Shown here in pieces: positions 1 through 8,368 of a stretch of DNA of 32,125 nt. The notes under the pieces are model-generated. The model was not told where the DNA came from. It searched no databases and saw only the letters and a list, made by a program, of their open reading frames with translations. Location of the stretch: NCBI GenBank assembly GCA_947498445.1, contig CANMLK010000015.1:1-32125 (forward strand). The letters run 5' to 3'. A program made the translations under genes and the position numbers. The stretch comes from Beijerinckiaceae bacterium (GTDB lineage Bacteria; Pseudomonadota; Alphaproteobacteria; Rhizobiales; Beijerinckiaceae). Within the stretch, counting starts at the first letter, position 1; each line of letters starts with the position of its first letter.

Positions 1-132
1 GAACGAAATCTCATCGAGCGCTTCTTCCTGAAGCTCAAACACTTCAGGCGCATCGCAACGCGCTACGAACAAACACCGAGAGCATTCATGTCCATGCTAT
101 CAATCGTCAACGCGCATATTTGGACACGATGA
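1..132 (+). CDS. IS5-family (IS427-like) DDE transposase, C-terminal part only; truncated by window start
   Basis: Frame 1 reads ERNLIERFFLKLKHFRRIATRYEQTPRAFMSMLSIVNAHIWTR*, the C-terminal ERFF...KHFRRIATRY motif of IS5-family transposases. Confidence 0.85.
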   Translation, partial: ERNLIERFFLKLKHFRRIATRYEQTPRAFMSMLSIVNAHIWTR

Positions 133-146
133 ATGTCAACGCGCTC
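1..146 (+). mobile_element. Right part of an IS5-family insertion sequence; inner end ...AATGTCAACGCGCTC, flanked by TAG
   Basis: Repeated in inverted orientation at 31911-32125; homology stops at GAGCGCGTTGACATT (reverse complement), with CTA next to the element at both copies, consistent with a TA/YTAR-type target. Confidence 0.8.
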
Positions 147-394
147 TAGAATGGACCGGCTATGTGTTTGCCAAGATGGCGGGCGACGAGACGACCGTAG
201 AGATCGAAGCCGCCGCCCGACGTGGTGCCAACGTAAAGATTCACATCGCGACCGCGATAGAAACTCTCCTGAGAAGACGCTAAATCCACCGGGCACGATA
301 CGCCAACGCACAGCGCCGCAGCCGATAGCGCCGCGCGTGTGAGCGTCGCGGAAAATGTATTCGCCATGCGCGTCCTCCTTGGCCTGATATCCAC
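146..394 (-). pseudogene. TctC/Bug-family tripartite tricarboxylate transporter substrate-binding protein, 5' fragment truncated by the IS insertion
   Basis: MANTFSATLTRAALSAAALCVGVSCPVDLASSQESFYRGRDVNLYVGTTSGGGFDLYGRLVARHLGKHIAGPF*; signal peptide plus the F-Y-R-G-R...GGGFDLYGRLVARHLGKH signature also present in the 7203-8219 and 15661-16716 proteins; the stop lies at the IS junction. Confidence 0.8.
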
Positions 395-452
395 GGGATT
401 TTGCTAGCAAGTCATACGCCATCATGCAGGCTGGCGGTGGGGCGCGGCAACG

Positions 453-484
453 AAAAAACGCGCGGCCCAGTGGACCGCGCGTTT
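453..484 (-). terminator. Rho-independent terminator downstream of rpsD
   Basis: Perfect 10-bp stem AAACGCGCGG/CCGCGCGTTT (456-465 / 475-484) followed on the minus strand by a T-run (453-458 on + is AAAAAA). Confidence 0.85.
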
Positions 485-509
485 CAAATTGTGAGCTGGG
501 TTGCTCAGA

Positions 510-1127
510 TCAGCGCGAATAGAACTCGATCACGAGGTTCGGTTCCATGATGACCGGGTAGGGCACTTCCGAGGGAAGCGGAATGCGCGTCATTTTCGCG
601 GTCATCTTGGAGTGGTCGACTTCGTAATAGTCGGGCACGTCACGCTCGGCGAGCTGGCTTGCTTCAAGAACAAACGCGAACTGCTTGGAGGATTCCTTGA
701 TCTCAACGAGATCGCCCGGCTTCACGAGATAGGAAGCGATGTTCACGCGGCGGCCGTTCACACGGATGTGGCCGTGGTTCACGAACTGGCGTGCGGCGAA
801 CGGCGTAGCGGTGAACTTTGCGCGATACACGACGGCGTCGAGGCGGCGCTCCAGGAGGCCGATCATGTTGTCGCCCGAGTCGCCCTTCATGCGGATGGCT
901 TCCGCGTAATACATGCGGAACTGCTTCTCGGAGATGTTGCCGTAATAGCCCTTGAGCTTCTGTTTGGCCTTCAGCTGCGTGCCGAAGTCGGACATCTTGC
1001 CCTTGCGGCGCTGACCGTGCTGGCCGGGGCCGTATTCGCGGCGGTTCACCGGGCTTTTCGGACGGCCCCAGATGTTCTCGCCCATACGACGATCAAGTTT
1101 GTACTTGGATTCTGCGCGCTTGGTCAT
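510..1127 (-). CDS. rpsD: 30S ribosomal protein S4
   Basis: [70 protein letters not shown]...; 205 aa; the ORF track extends further upstream but the ATG at 1127 matches the S4 start. Confidence 0.97.
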   Translation of the reverse strand: MTKRAESKYKLDRRMGENIWGRPKSPVNRREYGPGQHGQRRKGKMSDFGTQLKAKQKLKGYYGNISEKQFRMYYAEAIRMKGDSGDNMIGLLERRLDAVVYRAKFTATPFAARQFVNHGHIRVNGRRVNIASYLVKPGDLVEIKESSKQFAFVLEASQLAERDVPDYYEVDHSKMTAKMTRIPLPSEVPYPVIMEPNLVIEFYSR

Positions 1128-1392
1128 AGCTAACCTCGTAGATAAGCGCCGACGAGGCCACGGCTTTGCACGCGCTTGTGGCGCTGCTCGATCCGCGTCT
1201 CCTCCCGCCGGCAATGGCGGAGGAACGCGCCCTCCTCTGTTCCACACGCTTCGCGAGAAGCAGGGAACCGACAGGTTTCTCACCGATTTCGGGAAAAGCC
1301 ACGGGTGCGTCTAATTGTTATTTCGCCCCGGATGGAGCGTAACGACGTGTTCTCATAGGAGGGAAGGGCCCCGATGTCAAACAATTGGGGCC

Positions 1393-1977
1393 TCAGACGC
1401 CCTTGAAGCCCACCGCTCGCATCTGCGCCAGCCATTTTGCTCGCGTCGCCTCAGTCGCAGTCGAGACCATGCCGAACATGGTCTCCCGCACCGGCGAAAA
1501 GCCGACAAATCCCAAGATGTTGCGCGACAATCGACGTACGCCATGGGCCATGAACCACCAGCGGTATACGAAGGCAGGCATGCCCATCGTGACGACAACG
1601 CGCGCTGAGCGGCCCTTGAGCATGGTTTGCGTGCGTCCTGCGTCCAGATAGCGGAAGGCGTGGCCGGGTCGCATGGTCTGTTCGAGAAAAGCCTGCAAGA
1701 GGGCGGGGGCGCCGCCCAACCAAAGGGGAAAAACGATCACGATATGTTCGCACCAGGCAATGTCGGCGAGCGCCTCGCGGAGCGCGTCGGGCGGTTGGCC
1801 GGTCTCGAAGTCGGATTGGCGGCGGAGTATTGGAAAGTTGAGGTCGGCGATGTGGACTCGTCGCGTTTGGCCGCCGGATTCAATGACGCCGTCCGCGTAG
1901 GCGTCCGCCAGCGCATGACAATGGTGCGACCGATTGTCGTCGGGATGTCCTTGCACGATGAGTACGCGTTTAGGCAT
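1393..1977 (-). CDS. NAD(P)H dehydrogenase (quinone)/flavodoxin-2-fold oxidoreductase
   Basis: MPKRVLIVQGHPDDNRSHHCHALADAYADGVIESGGQTRRVHIADLNFPIL... FPLWLGGAPALLQAFLEQTMRPGHAF: flavodoxin_2 (NQO1-like) pattern. Confidence 0.85.
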   Translation of the reverse strand: MPKRVLIVQGHPDDNRSHHCHALADAYADGVIESGGQTRRVHIADLNFPILRRQSDFETGQPPDALREALADIAWCEHIVIVFPLWLGGAPALLQAFLEQTMRPGHAFRYLDAGRTQTMLKGRSARVVVTMGMPAFVYRWWFMAHGVRRLSRNILGFVGFSPVRETMFGMVSTATEATRAKWLAQMRAVGFKGV

Positions 1978-2056
1978 CCCTCACCTTTCTCACTGATAGC
2001 TTGGACCTTTGACGGCACTTTAGAGCGAATACAGACGTTCGTCGAGCACTTCTCAA

Positions 2057-2073
2057 TTTAGAGGAATTATAAA
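2057..2073. promoter_or_regulatory. Candidate Irr/ICE-box-like operator upstream of the Fe(3+) ABC transporter
   Basis: TTTAGAGGAATTATAAA matches 12 of 14 defined positions of the ICE-like pattern TTTAGAA-N3-TTCTAAA as recalled; located ~75 bp before the 2148 ATG. Confidence 0.4.
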
Positions 2074-2147
2074 CTACTGACTTTGCTTGCAGTTTTTGGA
2101 AAATTTGAGAATGTGTCGGCGTCTAATCAAAGCGACGAGGAGCCCCG

Positions 2148-3167
2148 ATGATTTTCCGCGCGTCCCTTCTTCACATCGCCGCAGCGGCTATCGCCATTTC
2201 TGCGCCAGCTTCTGCTCAGGACGCCGTGAACCTCTACACCACCCGCGAGCCGGGCCTTGTGCGTCCGCTTCTGGAAGCCTTCACGAAAGAAACCGGCGTC
2301 AAGGTCAATACGGTTTTCGTGAAGCAGGGTCTTGCCGAACGCGTGCAGGCGGAAGGCGCTCGTTCGCCCGCCGACGTGCTGATGGATGTCGACGTCGGCG
2401 CCATTCTCGACATGGTGGACAAGGGCGTAACTCAACCCCTTCGCTCCGAAGTTCTGGAACAGGCGATTCCGGCCAATTTGCGCGATGCGAAGGGTCAATG
2501 GTTCGCGCTGTCGATGCGAGCGCGCGTCGTCTATGCATCCAGGAAACTCGGTCTGAAGGCTATCTCCTACGAGGATCTTGCAGACCCCAGGTTCAAGGGC
2601 AAAGTCTGCACGCGCTCTGGCCAGCATCCCTACAACACGGCGCTCATCGCCGCCTATATCGCCCATTACGGTCCTGAAAAGGCTGAACAATGGTTGCGCG
2701 GCGTGAAGGCGAACCTGGCGCGCAAGCCCGGCGGCGGCGACCGTGAAGTGGCGCGCGATATTCTTGCGGGCATCTGCGAGATCGGGATTGGCAATTCCTA
2801 CTATGTGGGCCTGATGCGCTCGGGCAAGGGCGGGCCGGATCAACTGAAGTGGGGCGAGGCGATCGACGTCGTCATTCCGACGCTTGAGGGCAAGGGCGCG
2901 CACGTGAACATCTCCGGCGCCGCGCTGGCCAAGAACGCGCCTAATAAGGAGGCGGGTGTAAAATTCATGGAATGGCTCGTCATGGCTGAGGCTCAGCGGG
3001 TCTATGCTGAAGGCAATTACGAGTATCCCGTCGTAAAGGGCGCCAAGGCCGATCCGATCATCGCGGCGCTAGGTGAACTTAAAATCGACCCGATGCCGGT
3101 GGCTGACGTCGTTCGTTATCGCAAACAGGCGAGCGAACTTGTCGACAAGGTTGGTTTCGACAATTAA
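2148..3167 (+). CDS. Fe(3+) ABC transporter substrate-binding protein (FbpA/FutA type)
   Basis: Signal peptide then QDAVNLYTTREPGLVRPLLEAFTKETGVKVNTVFVKQGLAERVQAEGARSPADVLMDVDVGAI...; iron SBP features; followed by permease and ATPase genes. Confidence 0.9.
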   Translation: MIFRASLLHIAAAAIAISAPASAQDAVNLYTTREPGLVRPLLEAFTKETGVKVNTVFVKQGLAERVQAEGARSPADVLMDVDVGAILDMVDKGVTQPLRSEVLEQAIPANLRDAKGQWFALSMRARVVYASRKLGLKAISYEDLADPRFKGKVCTRSGQHPYNTALIAAYIAHYGPEKAEQWLRGVKANLARKPGGGDREVARDILAGICEIGIGNSYYVGLMRSGKGGPDQLKWGEAIDVVIPTLEGKGAHVNISGAALAKNAPNKEAGVKFMEWLVMAEAQRVYAEGNYEYPVVKGAKADPIIAALGELKIDPMPVADVVRYRKQASELVDKVGFDN

Positions 3168-3210
3168 TCGATAGCTTGGCGCCTGCGTATCAGGGCGCAG
3201 GTGGGGCGGA

Positions 3211-4971
3211 ATGGCTGGCAGGTTCAGCGTACATGGCGGCATGTTTGGCAAGGGCGGCGATCGCAGATGGCTCGTCAGCTCTGCGCTTGTCGCCGTTCTC
3301 GTGGTCGCGCCGGTTGTCTCTCTAGCGCTCATTGCAGCGCAGGGTTCTGGCGATCTGTGGCCGCACATCTTCGCTTTTGTGTTGCCTCAGGCGTTGAAGG
3401 AAACGGCCATCTTGCTACTGGGCGTCGGCGTCATGGTCGTGACGCTGGGCACGACGCTGGCGTGGTTGATGACGGCCTACGAATTTCCCGGCCGTCGCAT
3501 ATTCGACTGGGCGCTGCTGCTGCCGCTGGCGACGCCAACGTATATTGTTGCGTTCGCCTATCTCGATCTGCTGCATCCTATCGGACCCATTCAGACGGGC
3601 TTGCGCGCGCTGTTTGGCATTGAGGATGTCCGCGGCTTGTGGTTTCCGGATGTGCGCTCTATGGGCGGCTGCATCCTGCTGCTCGGGTTCGTGCTGTATC
3701 CATATGTCTATCTGTCGACGCGCGCGATGTTCCTGATGCAGGCGGGCAGCCTGCTCGAAGCCTCGCGCACTCTTGGCGCCAGCCGCAGCCGCGTGTTCTT
3801 TCGCGTTGCGTTGCCGCTTGCGCGCCCCGCCATCGCGGTGGGCGCTTCGCTTGCGCTGATGGAAGCGCTAAACGACATCGGCGCGTCGGAATTTCTGGGC
3901 GTCAGCACACTGTCGGTGTCGATCTATTCAACGTGGATCAATCGCTCCAATCTGCCGGGCGCCGCGCAGATTGCGCTGGCGATGCTCGTCATCGTCGTCT
4001 CGCTTATTCTGCTGGAGCGCTGGGCGCGGCGTCGGCAGCGATATGTCTCCATGGCGCAACGCGTGCGTCGCGCTGCGCCGATGCAGCTGACAGGCTGGTG
4101 GGCGGGCGCAACGATCGCCTTTCTGTGTCTGCCCATCGTCATCGGGTTTGTATTGCCCGCGCTGCATCTTGGCGCCGAGGCGTGGAAGCGTATCGCGTTC
4201 GCGGGCGTCTCGCAGCAGATCTGGCAAGAGATCCTGAATACGATCCTGATTTCTGCTGTGGCTACCTTTGTGGCGCTTTTGCTGGGCTTTCTTGTTGCGA
4301 GCGCTGCGCGCATTTCGCAGGCGCGGACGGCTGGCGTATTCCTGCGCGCGTCCTCACTCGGGTATGCGGTGCCCGGCACTGTGCTGGCCATCGGCCTGAT
4401 GACGCCTATCTTCGCGCTCGATAACATGCTGGCGGACGGGCTTGAGAAGGTCTTCGGCATTTCCGTAGGGTTGTTGATTTCAGGGTCGGGCACCGTGCTG
4501 GTTTACGCCTATGTGGTTCGCTTCCTTGCGATCTCCGCGGGCGGCGTTGAATCGGGGCTGTCCAAATTGTCGCCGTCCCTCGATGGCGCCGCACGGGCGC
4601 TGGGCGAGACGGCGGGGGGCGCGATGCGGCGCGTGCATCTTCCTTTGCTGCGGCCTGCGCTGGGCGCTGCGGCGTTGCTGGTTTTCGTTGACTGTATGAA
4701 GGAACTTCCGGCAACGCTCTTGCTGCGGCCGCTCAATTTCGAAACACTTGCAACTCATCTTTATGGTGAGGCGGCGCGTGGCACCTACGAGGACGGCTCC
4801 GTTGCAGCCACGTGCATTATTCTGGTAGGGCTTATTCCGGTGATCATGCTCGCGCGCCTTGGCCGTCGTCGTCAGTTCGCCCACGGCGGCGCCAGCCCCA
4901 CGCAGGAGGCGATTGCGCGCGATATCATCCTTGGCGATGGCGCGCCGGTTTCGGGACGCAGCGCTGCATGA
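3211..4971 (+). CDS. Fe(3+) ABC transporter, double-domain permease (FbpB type)
   Basis: 586-aa polytopic protein with two permease EAA-like loops (LLEASRTLGASRSRVFFRVALPLARPAI; LDGAARALGETAGGAMRRVHLPLLRPAL). Confidence 0.92.
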   Translation: MAGRFSVHGGMFGKGGDRRWLVSSALVAVLVVAPVVSLALIAAQGSGDLWPHIFAFVLPQALKETAILLLGVGVMVVTLGTTLAWLMTAYEFPGRRIFDWALLLPLATPTYIVAFAYLDLLHPIGPIQTGLRALFGIEDVRGLWFPDVRSMGGCILLLGFVLYPYVYLSTRAMFLMQAGSLLEASRTLGASRSRVFFRVALPLARPAIAVGASLALMEALNDIGASEFLGVSTLSVSIYSTWINRSNLPGAAQIALAMLVIVVSLILLERWARRRQRYVSMAQRVRRAAPMQLTGWWAGATIAFLCLPIVIGFVLPALHLGAEAWKRIAFAGVSQQIWQEILNTILISAVATFVALLLGFLVASAARISQARTAGVFLRASSLGYAVPGTVLAIGLMTPIFALDNMLADGLEKVFGISVGLLISGSGTVLVYAYVVRFLAISAGGVESGLSKLSPSLDGAARALGETAGGAMRRVHLPLLRPALGAAALLVFVDCMKELPATLLLRPLNFETLATHLYGEAARGTYEDGSVAATCIILVGLIPVIMLARLGRRRQFAHGGASPTQEAIARDIILGDGAPVSGRSAA

Positions 4972-6047
4972 TGAAAACCAACAGGGCAGCGTCTCTCGAC
5001 ATTCAGCATGTGCGGCAAGTTTTTGGTTCGACGCTCGCGGTGGACGACGTGTCGCTAGCGGTCAGGCCAGGGGAAACGGTTTGCCTGCTGGGACATTCGG
5101 GCTGCGGGAAGACGACTCTTTTGCGCGTGGTTGCGGGGCTTGAGCGCCCAACCTCCGGCAAGGTGATCCTCGACGGCCGTGAGGTGGCTGGGCCGGGCGT
5201 TTTTGTTCCCCCCGAGCAGCGCGGCGTTGGCCTGATGTTTCAGGACTACGCGCTGTTTCCCCATCTCACCATCCTTGAAAACGTGATGTTCGGTCTGGCG
5301 CGACTGTCCGGCGCAAAAGCGCGGGCGATTGCGGAGGCGTCTCTCTCGCGTGTCGGGCTGGTGAAATACGCGAGCGATTATCCGCACATGCTGTCTGGCG
5401 GCGAGCAACAGCGTGTTGCGCTTGCCCGCGCGCTCGCGCCACAGCCAGGCATCCTGCTGATGGACGAGCCCTTCTCGAATCTCGACCAGCGCATGCGCGA
5501 ACGCATTCGCGAGGAAACGATGGGTCTTCTGCACGAGAAGGACGCCACCGCCCTTGTCGTCACCCACGACCCCGTCGAGGCGATGATGATCGCAGACCTC
5601 ATCGTTTTGATGCGCGGCGGGCGCATCGTCCAGACTGGAACGCCGGAGGAGCTTTATGAGCGGCCGGTCTCACTGTTTGCGGCGCGGTTCTTTTGCGATC
5701 TGAACGAGATTGAAGGGCAGGCGCGCGACGGCCGGGTTGAAACGCCGCTGGGTTCGTTCGCCGCGCCCGCCGATGCTCCCAATGGTCGCTGCGTTGTGTG
5801 CGTGCGGACCACTTCGCTCCACATTGTGCCGCCCGAAGAGGCCGATGTGGTGGGGGTCGTGATCCGTCGCCGCTTTCTGGGCGACAGTGATCTGATCACG
5901 GCGCGTGTGGACGGGCTTATCGCGCCGCTAATTCTAAAGGCTTTGCCCGGCGTCGCGTCAACGCTGTCTGAGACTATCGGAGTGCGGGTGACGCATGGTC
6001 AGGCTCTTGTCTTCGCTCTGGGTGGTGATAGTTTAAATTCCGCTTAG
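4968..6047 (+). CDS. Fe(3+) ABC transporter ATP-binding protein (FbpC type)
   Basis: Walker A GHSGCGKTTLL, signature LSGGEQQRVALARAL, Walker B ILLMDEPFSNLD; ATG overlaps the permease stop (ATGA). The ORF-track start at 4812 is too far upstream. Confidence 0.93.
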   Translation: MMKTNRAASLDIQHVRQVFGSTLAVDDVSLAVRPGETVCLLGHSGCGKTTLLRVVAGLERPTSGKVILDGREVAGPGVFVPPEQRGVGLMFQDYALFPHLTILENVMFGLARLSGAKARAIAEASLSRVGLVKYASDYPHMLSGGEQQRVALARALAPQPGILLMDEPFSNLDQRMRERIREETMGLLHEKDATALVVTHDPVEAMMIADLIVLMRGGRIVQTGTPEELYERPVSLFAARFFCDLNEIEGQARDGRVETPLGSFAAPADAPNGRCVVCVRTTSLHIVPPEEADVVGVVIRRRFLGDSDLITARVDGLIAPLILKALPGVASTLSETIGVRVTHGQALVFALGGDSLNSA

Positions 6048-6162
6048 GGTTTGCTTGTCTCTGGACTTGAATTACTGATCACTAATACAACTTTCGTAGC
6101 GTTTCACTCGACGCATTGCAGAGGTGGTGCGAATTTCCCCTCAGAATTATTTCGAGGCACTG

Positions 6163-6453
6163 ATGATTCGTCCGAAACGCCAAAAGGCAAAACGCGGTTT
6201 TGCAGCCATGTCGCTGGAAAAGCGCCGGGAAATTGCTCGCAAGGGCGGGCAGGCCGTGAAGCCTGAAAACCGCGCCTTTGCAAAAGACAAGGAACTGGCG
6301 GCGGAAGCCGGCCGAAAGGGTGGCGCGCAATCGCCGGGAAAGCGTCGCGGCCGCAATTCTGCGGGCCGCGCCTTGGCCTCTGCGAAACTTGAGACGGTGG
6401 CGGCGATCGACGCTCACCAGTCAGCGTCTGTGCTTGCGCCGGTGCGCGAATAG
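6163..6453 (+). CDS. Small KGG-repeat (con-10/YciG-like) general stress protein
   Basis: RGFAAMSLEKRREIARKGGQAVKPENRAFAKDKELAAEAGRKGGAQSPGKRRGR: two KGG repeats; the start could also be 6124. Confidence 0.75.
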   Translation: MIRPKRQKAKRGFAAMSLEKRREIARKGGQAVKPENRAFAKDKELAAEAGRKGGAQSPGKRRGRNSAGRALASAKLETVAAIDAHQSASVLAPVRE

Positions 6454-6609
6454 ACAATTTGTGCGAAATCGAACCCTGCTGTCCTGTCGTGCGCTCGAAA
6501 AACGGCTGCGTCAGAGTCTGGCTACGCTGGGCAGGGACAGCTGAGGGGATTGGACGTCACCACAGGTTCGGTCTATGTCGGCGGCAGATCGAACCGCTGC
6601 GAGACTGTC

Positions 6610-7125
6610 ATGCGCACCAGCGAAGCTGAAATCCTGTTCGTCCCGGGCGCCAGCCCCGATGATCCCGAACACTGGATGACCCGCTGGCAAAGCCGGCTTA
6701 CGACTGCCCGGCGCGTCACGGCGGAGAGCGACAATATCGCGAGCCTCACCGCCGCGCTTTCGCAGGCGTTGGCGGTGGAGGGGACGCGCCCGATCGTGCT
6801 GATCGGCCATGGCGCGGGCGTCTTCGCCATTGCGCAGGTTGCGCGCACCAGCGACGTGTCGCGTGTGCGCGGGGCCTTTCTCGTCAATCCCTCGTCCGCG
6901 TGGAATGTACCGGCGCCCTCGCGCGAGCCGCTGCCGTTTCCCTCGCTCGTCGTCCTCAGCCGCGATGACCCGTACGCAAGCTATGAGGAGATGCAGGACG
7001 TCGGCCTGGACTGGGGCGGGCATATTGTAGACGCGGGCGCCATAGGTCGCCTCGACAGCACATCCGGGCATGGCCCGTGGCCAGAGGGCCTGATGCGCTT
7101 CGGCGCATTCATGGCGCGCCTTTAG
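6610..7125 (+). CDS. RBBP9/YdeN-family serine hydrolase (alpha/beta hydrolase)
   Basis: MRTSEAEILFVPGASPDDPEHWMTRWQSRL...IVLIGHGAGVFAIAQVA...FPSLVVLSRDDPYASYEEMQDVGLDWGGHIVDAGAIGRLDSTSGHGPWPEG; start uncertain (ORF opens at 6550). Confidence 0.8.
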   Translation: MRTSEAEILFVPGASPDDPEHWMTRWQSRLTTARRVTAESDNIASLTAALSQALAVEGTRPIVLIGHGAGVFAIAQVARTSDVSRVRGAFLVNPSSAWNVPAPSREPLPFPSLVVLSRDDPYASYEEMQDVGLDWGGHIVDAGAIGRLDSTSGHGPWPEGLMRFGAFMARL

Positions 7126-7202
7126 GACGGTTCACAGCGCAGCAATTTTTGGTAAGCTCCGCTCAGACGCAAAAAACCGCGCATTCTTGGAAGGGAACAC
7201 CG

Positions 7203-8219
7203 ATGATCAAACGCACATGGCTTGCCGCTGGTTTGGCGCTTACTGCACTTGGCGCCGCCGCGCCAGCGAAGGCGCAGAGCGTCGCAGAATTTTACAAAGG
7301 CAACACGATCCGCATCGTGATCTGGGCGGCTGCCGGCGGAGAATACGACATCCACGCAAAGCTCGTCAGCCGGCATCTGGGCAAGCAACTGCCTGGCAAC
7401 CCCGCTGTCATCGCCACGCAAATGACGGGTGGCGGTGGTCTGGTCGCGGCCAATCATCTCTACAACGTGGCGCCCAAGGACGGCACCGCCATGGGCATGA
7501 TGGTGTCGAGCCTGCCGTTCCTGCAGGCTATTGGACTTGAAGGCGTGAGGTTCGACGCCGCGCGCTTCAATTGGGTCGGCACGATTGCGCCCACGCAGGA
7601 AGGACTCGTGGCCTGGCACACGGCGCCAGTGAAGACGTTTGAAGATCTGCGCAAAGTGGAATTCGTGCTTGGCGCTTCTGGCGCAGGCTCAACCAGCGTT
7701 CTCACGCCCACGATGATCAACGCGCTGCTTGGCGCAAAGATCAAGATCGTGCCCGGCTATCCCGGCGGCAGCCAGATTAATCTGGCGATGGAGCGCGGCG
7801 AATCCATGGGGCGCTGGAACACATGGTCTTCGTGGAAGACTACCCACCCGGACTGGATTTCAGAAAAGAAGATCAACTTCCTGCTGACGTCTGCGTTGCG
7901 CAAGCCGAAAGATCTTCAAGGGCCGCCCTTGCTGACAGAGCTTGCCACAACAGACGATGACAAGCGCATCTTCGAATTGCTCGCCACCAATGCTGAAATG
8001 GGCCGGCCGATTGTTGCGACGCCGGATGTTCCGGCTGACCGCATGAAGGCCATTCTGGCCGCTTATCGCGCGATGATCGTCGATCCCGAGTTTGTCACCG
8101 AGGCGAACAAGTTGAAGATCGAGATTGATCCGATCATCGGCGACGATCTCAAAGCCATGGCGGTTAAGGCGCTGTCGACGCCTAAGCATCTTACTGAGCG
8201 GGTGAAGAAGCTGATGTGA
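7203..8219 (+). CDS. TctC/Bug-family tripartite tricarboxylate transporter substrate-binding protein
   Basis: Signal peptide then SVAEFYKGNTIRIVIWAAAGGEYDIHAKLVSRHLGKQLPGNPAVIATQMTGGGGLVAANHLYNVAPKDGTAMG; 338 aa. Confidence 0.88.
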   Translation: MIKRTWLAAGLALTALGAAAPAKAQSVAEFYKGNTIRIVIWAAAGGEYDIHAKLVSRHLGKQLPGNPAVIATQMTGGGGLVAANHLYNVAPKDGTAMGMMVSSLPFLQAIGLEGVRFDAARFNWVGTIAPTQEGLVAWHTAPVKTFEDLRKVEFVLGASGAGSTSVLTPTMINALLGAKIKIVPGYPGGSQINLAMERGESMGRWNTWSSWKTTHPDWISEKKINFLLTSALRKPKDLQGPPLLTELATTDDDKRIFELLATNAEMGRPIVATPDVPADRMKAILAAYRAMIVDPEFVTEANKLKIEIDPIIGDDLKAMAVKALSTPKHLTERVKKLM

Positions 8220-8268
8220 GGGGGCGTCTTTAAGCGTCGTTTTTTGCACCTGGCAATTGCGTGATGTG

Positions 8269-8345
8269 CGGACTTGATCCGCGCATCCAGACGCGATGCA
8301 AGTCATTGAGCCGCACTGCTTGATGGCCGGATCAAGTCCGGCCAT
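8269..8345. repeat. REP-like palindromic element/bidirectional hairpin between convergent genes
   Basis: Perfect stem ATGGCCGGA-TCAAG-TCCGGCCAT (8323-8345), plus an inverted copy of its core, CGGACTTGATCCG, at 8269-8281; translates to the familiar spurious 'MAGLDPAIK' string in antisense ORF 7860-8777. Confidence 0.65.
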
Positions 8346-8368
8346 GACGGCGCGGTGAGGTTGCCGCC

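Noticed and set aside
1128-1392. Structured autoregulatory leader of rpsD (S4-binding)
   Set aside because: A CCTCCCGCC/GGCGGAGG-like hairpin is visible, but no recognisable S4 pseudoknot could be established by eye.
1362-1393. GGCCCC...GGGGCC inverted repeat as terminator of the flavodoxin-fold gene
   Set aside because: Large loop and no convincing T-run on the minus strand.
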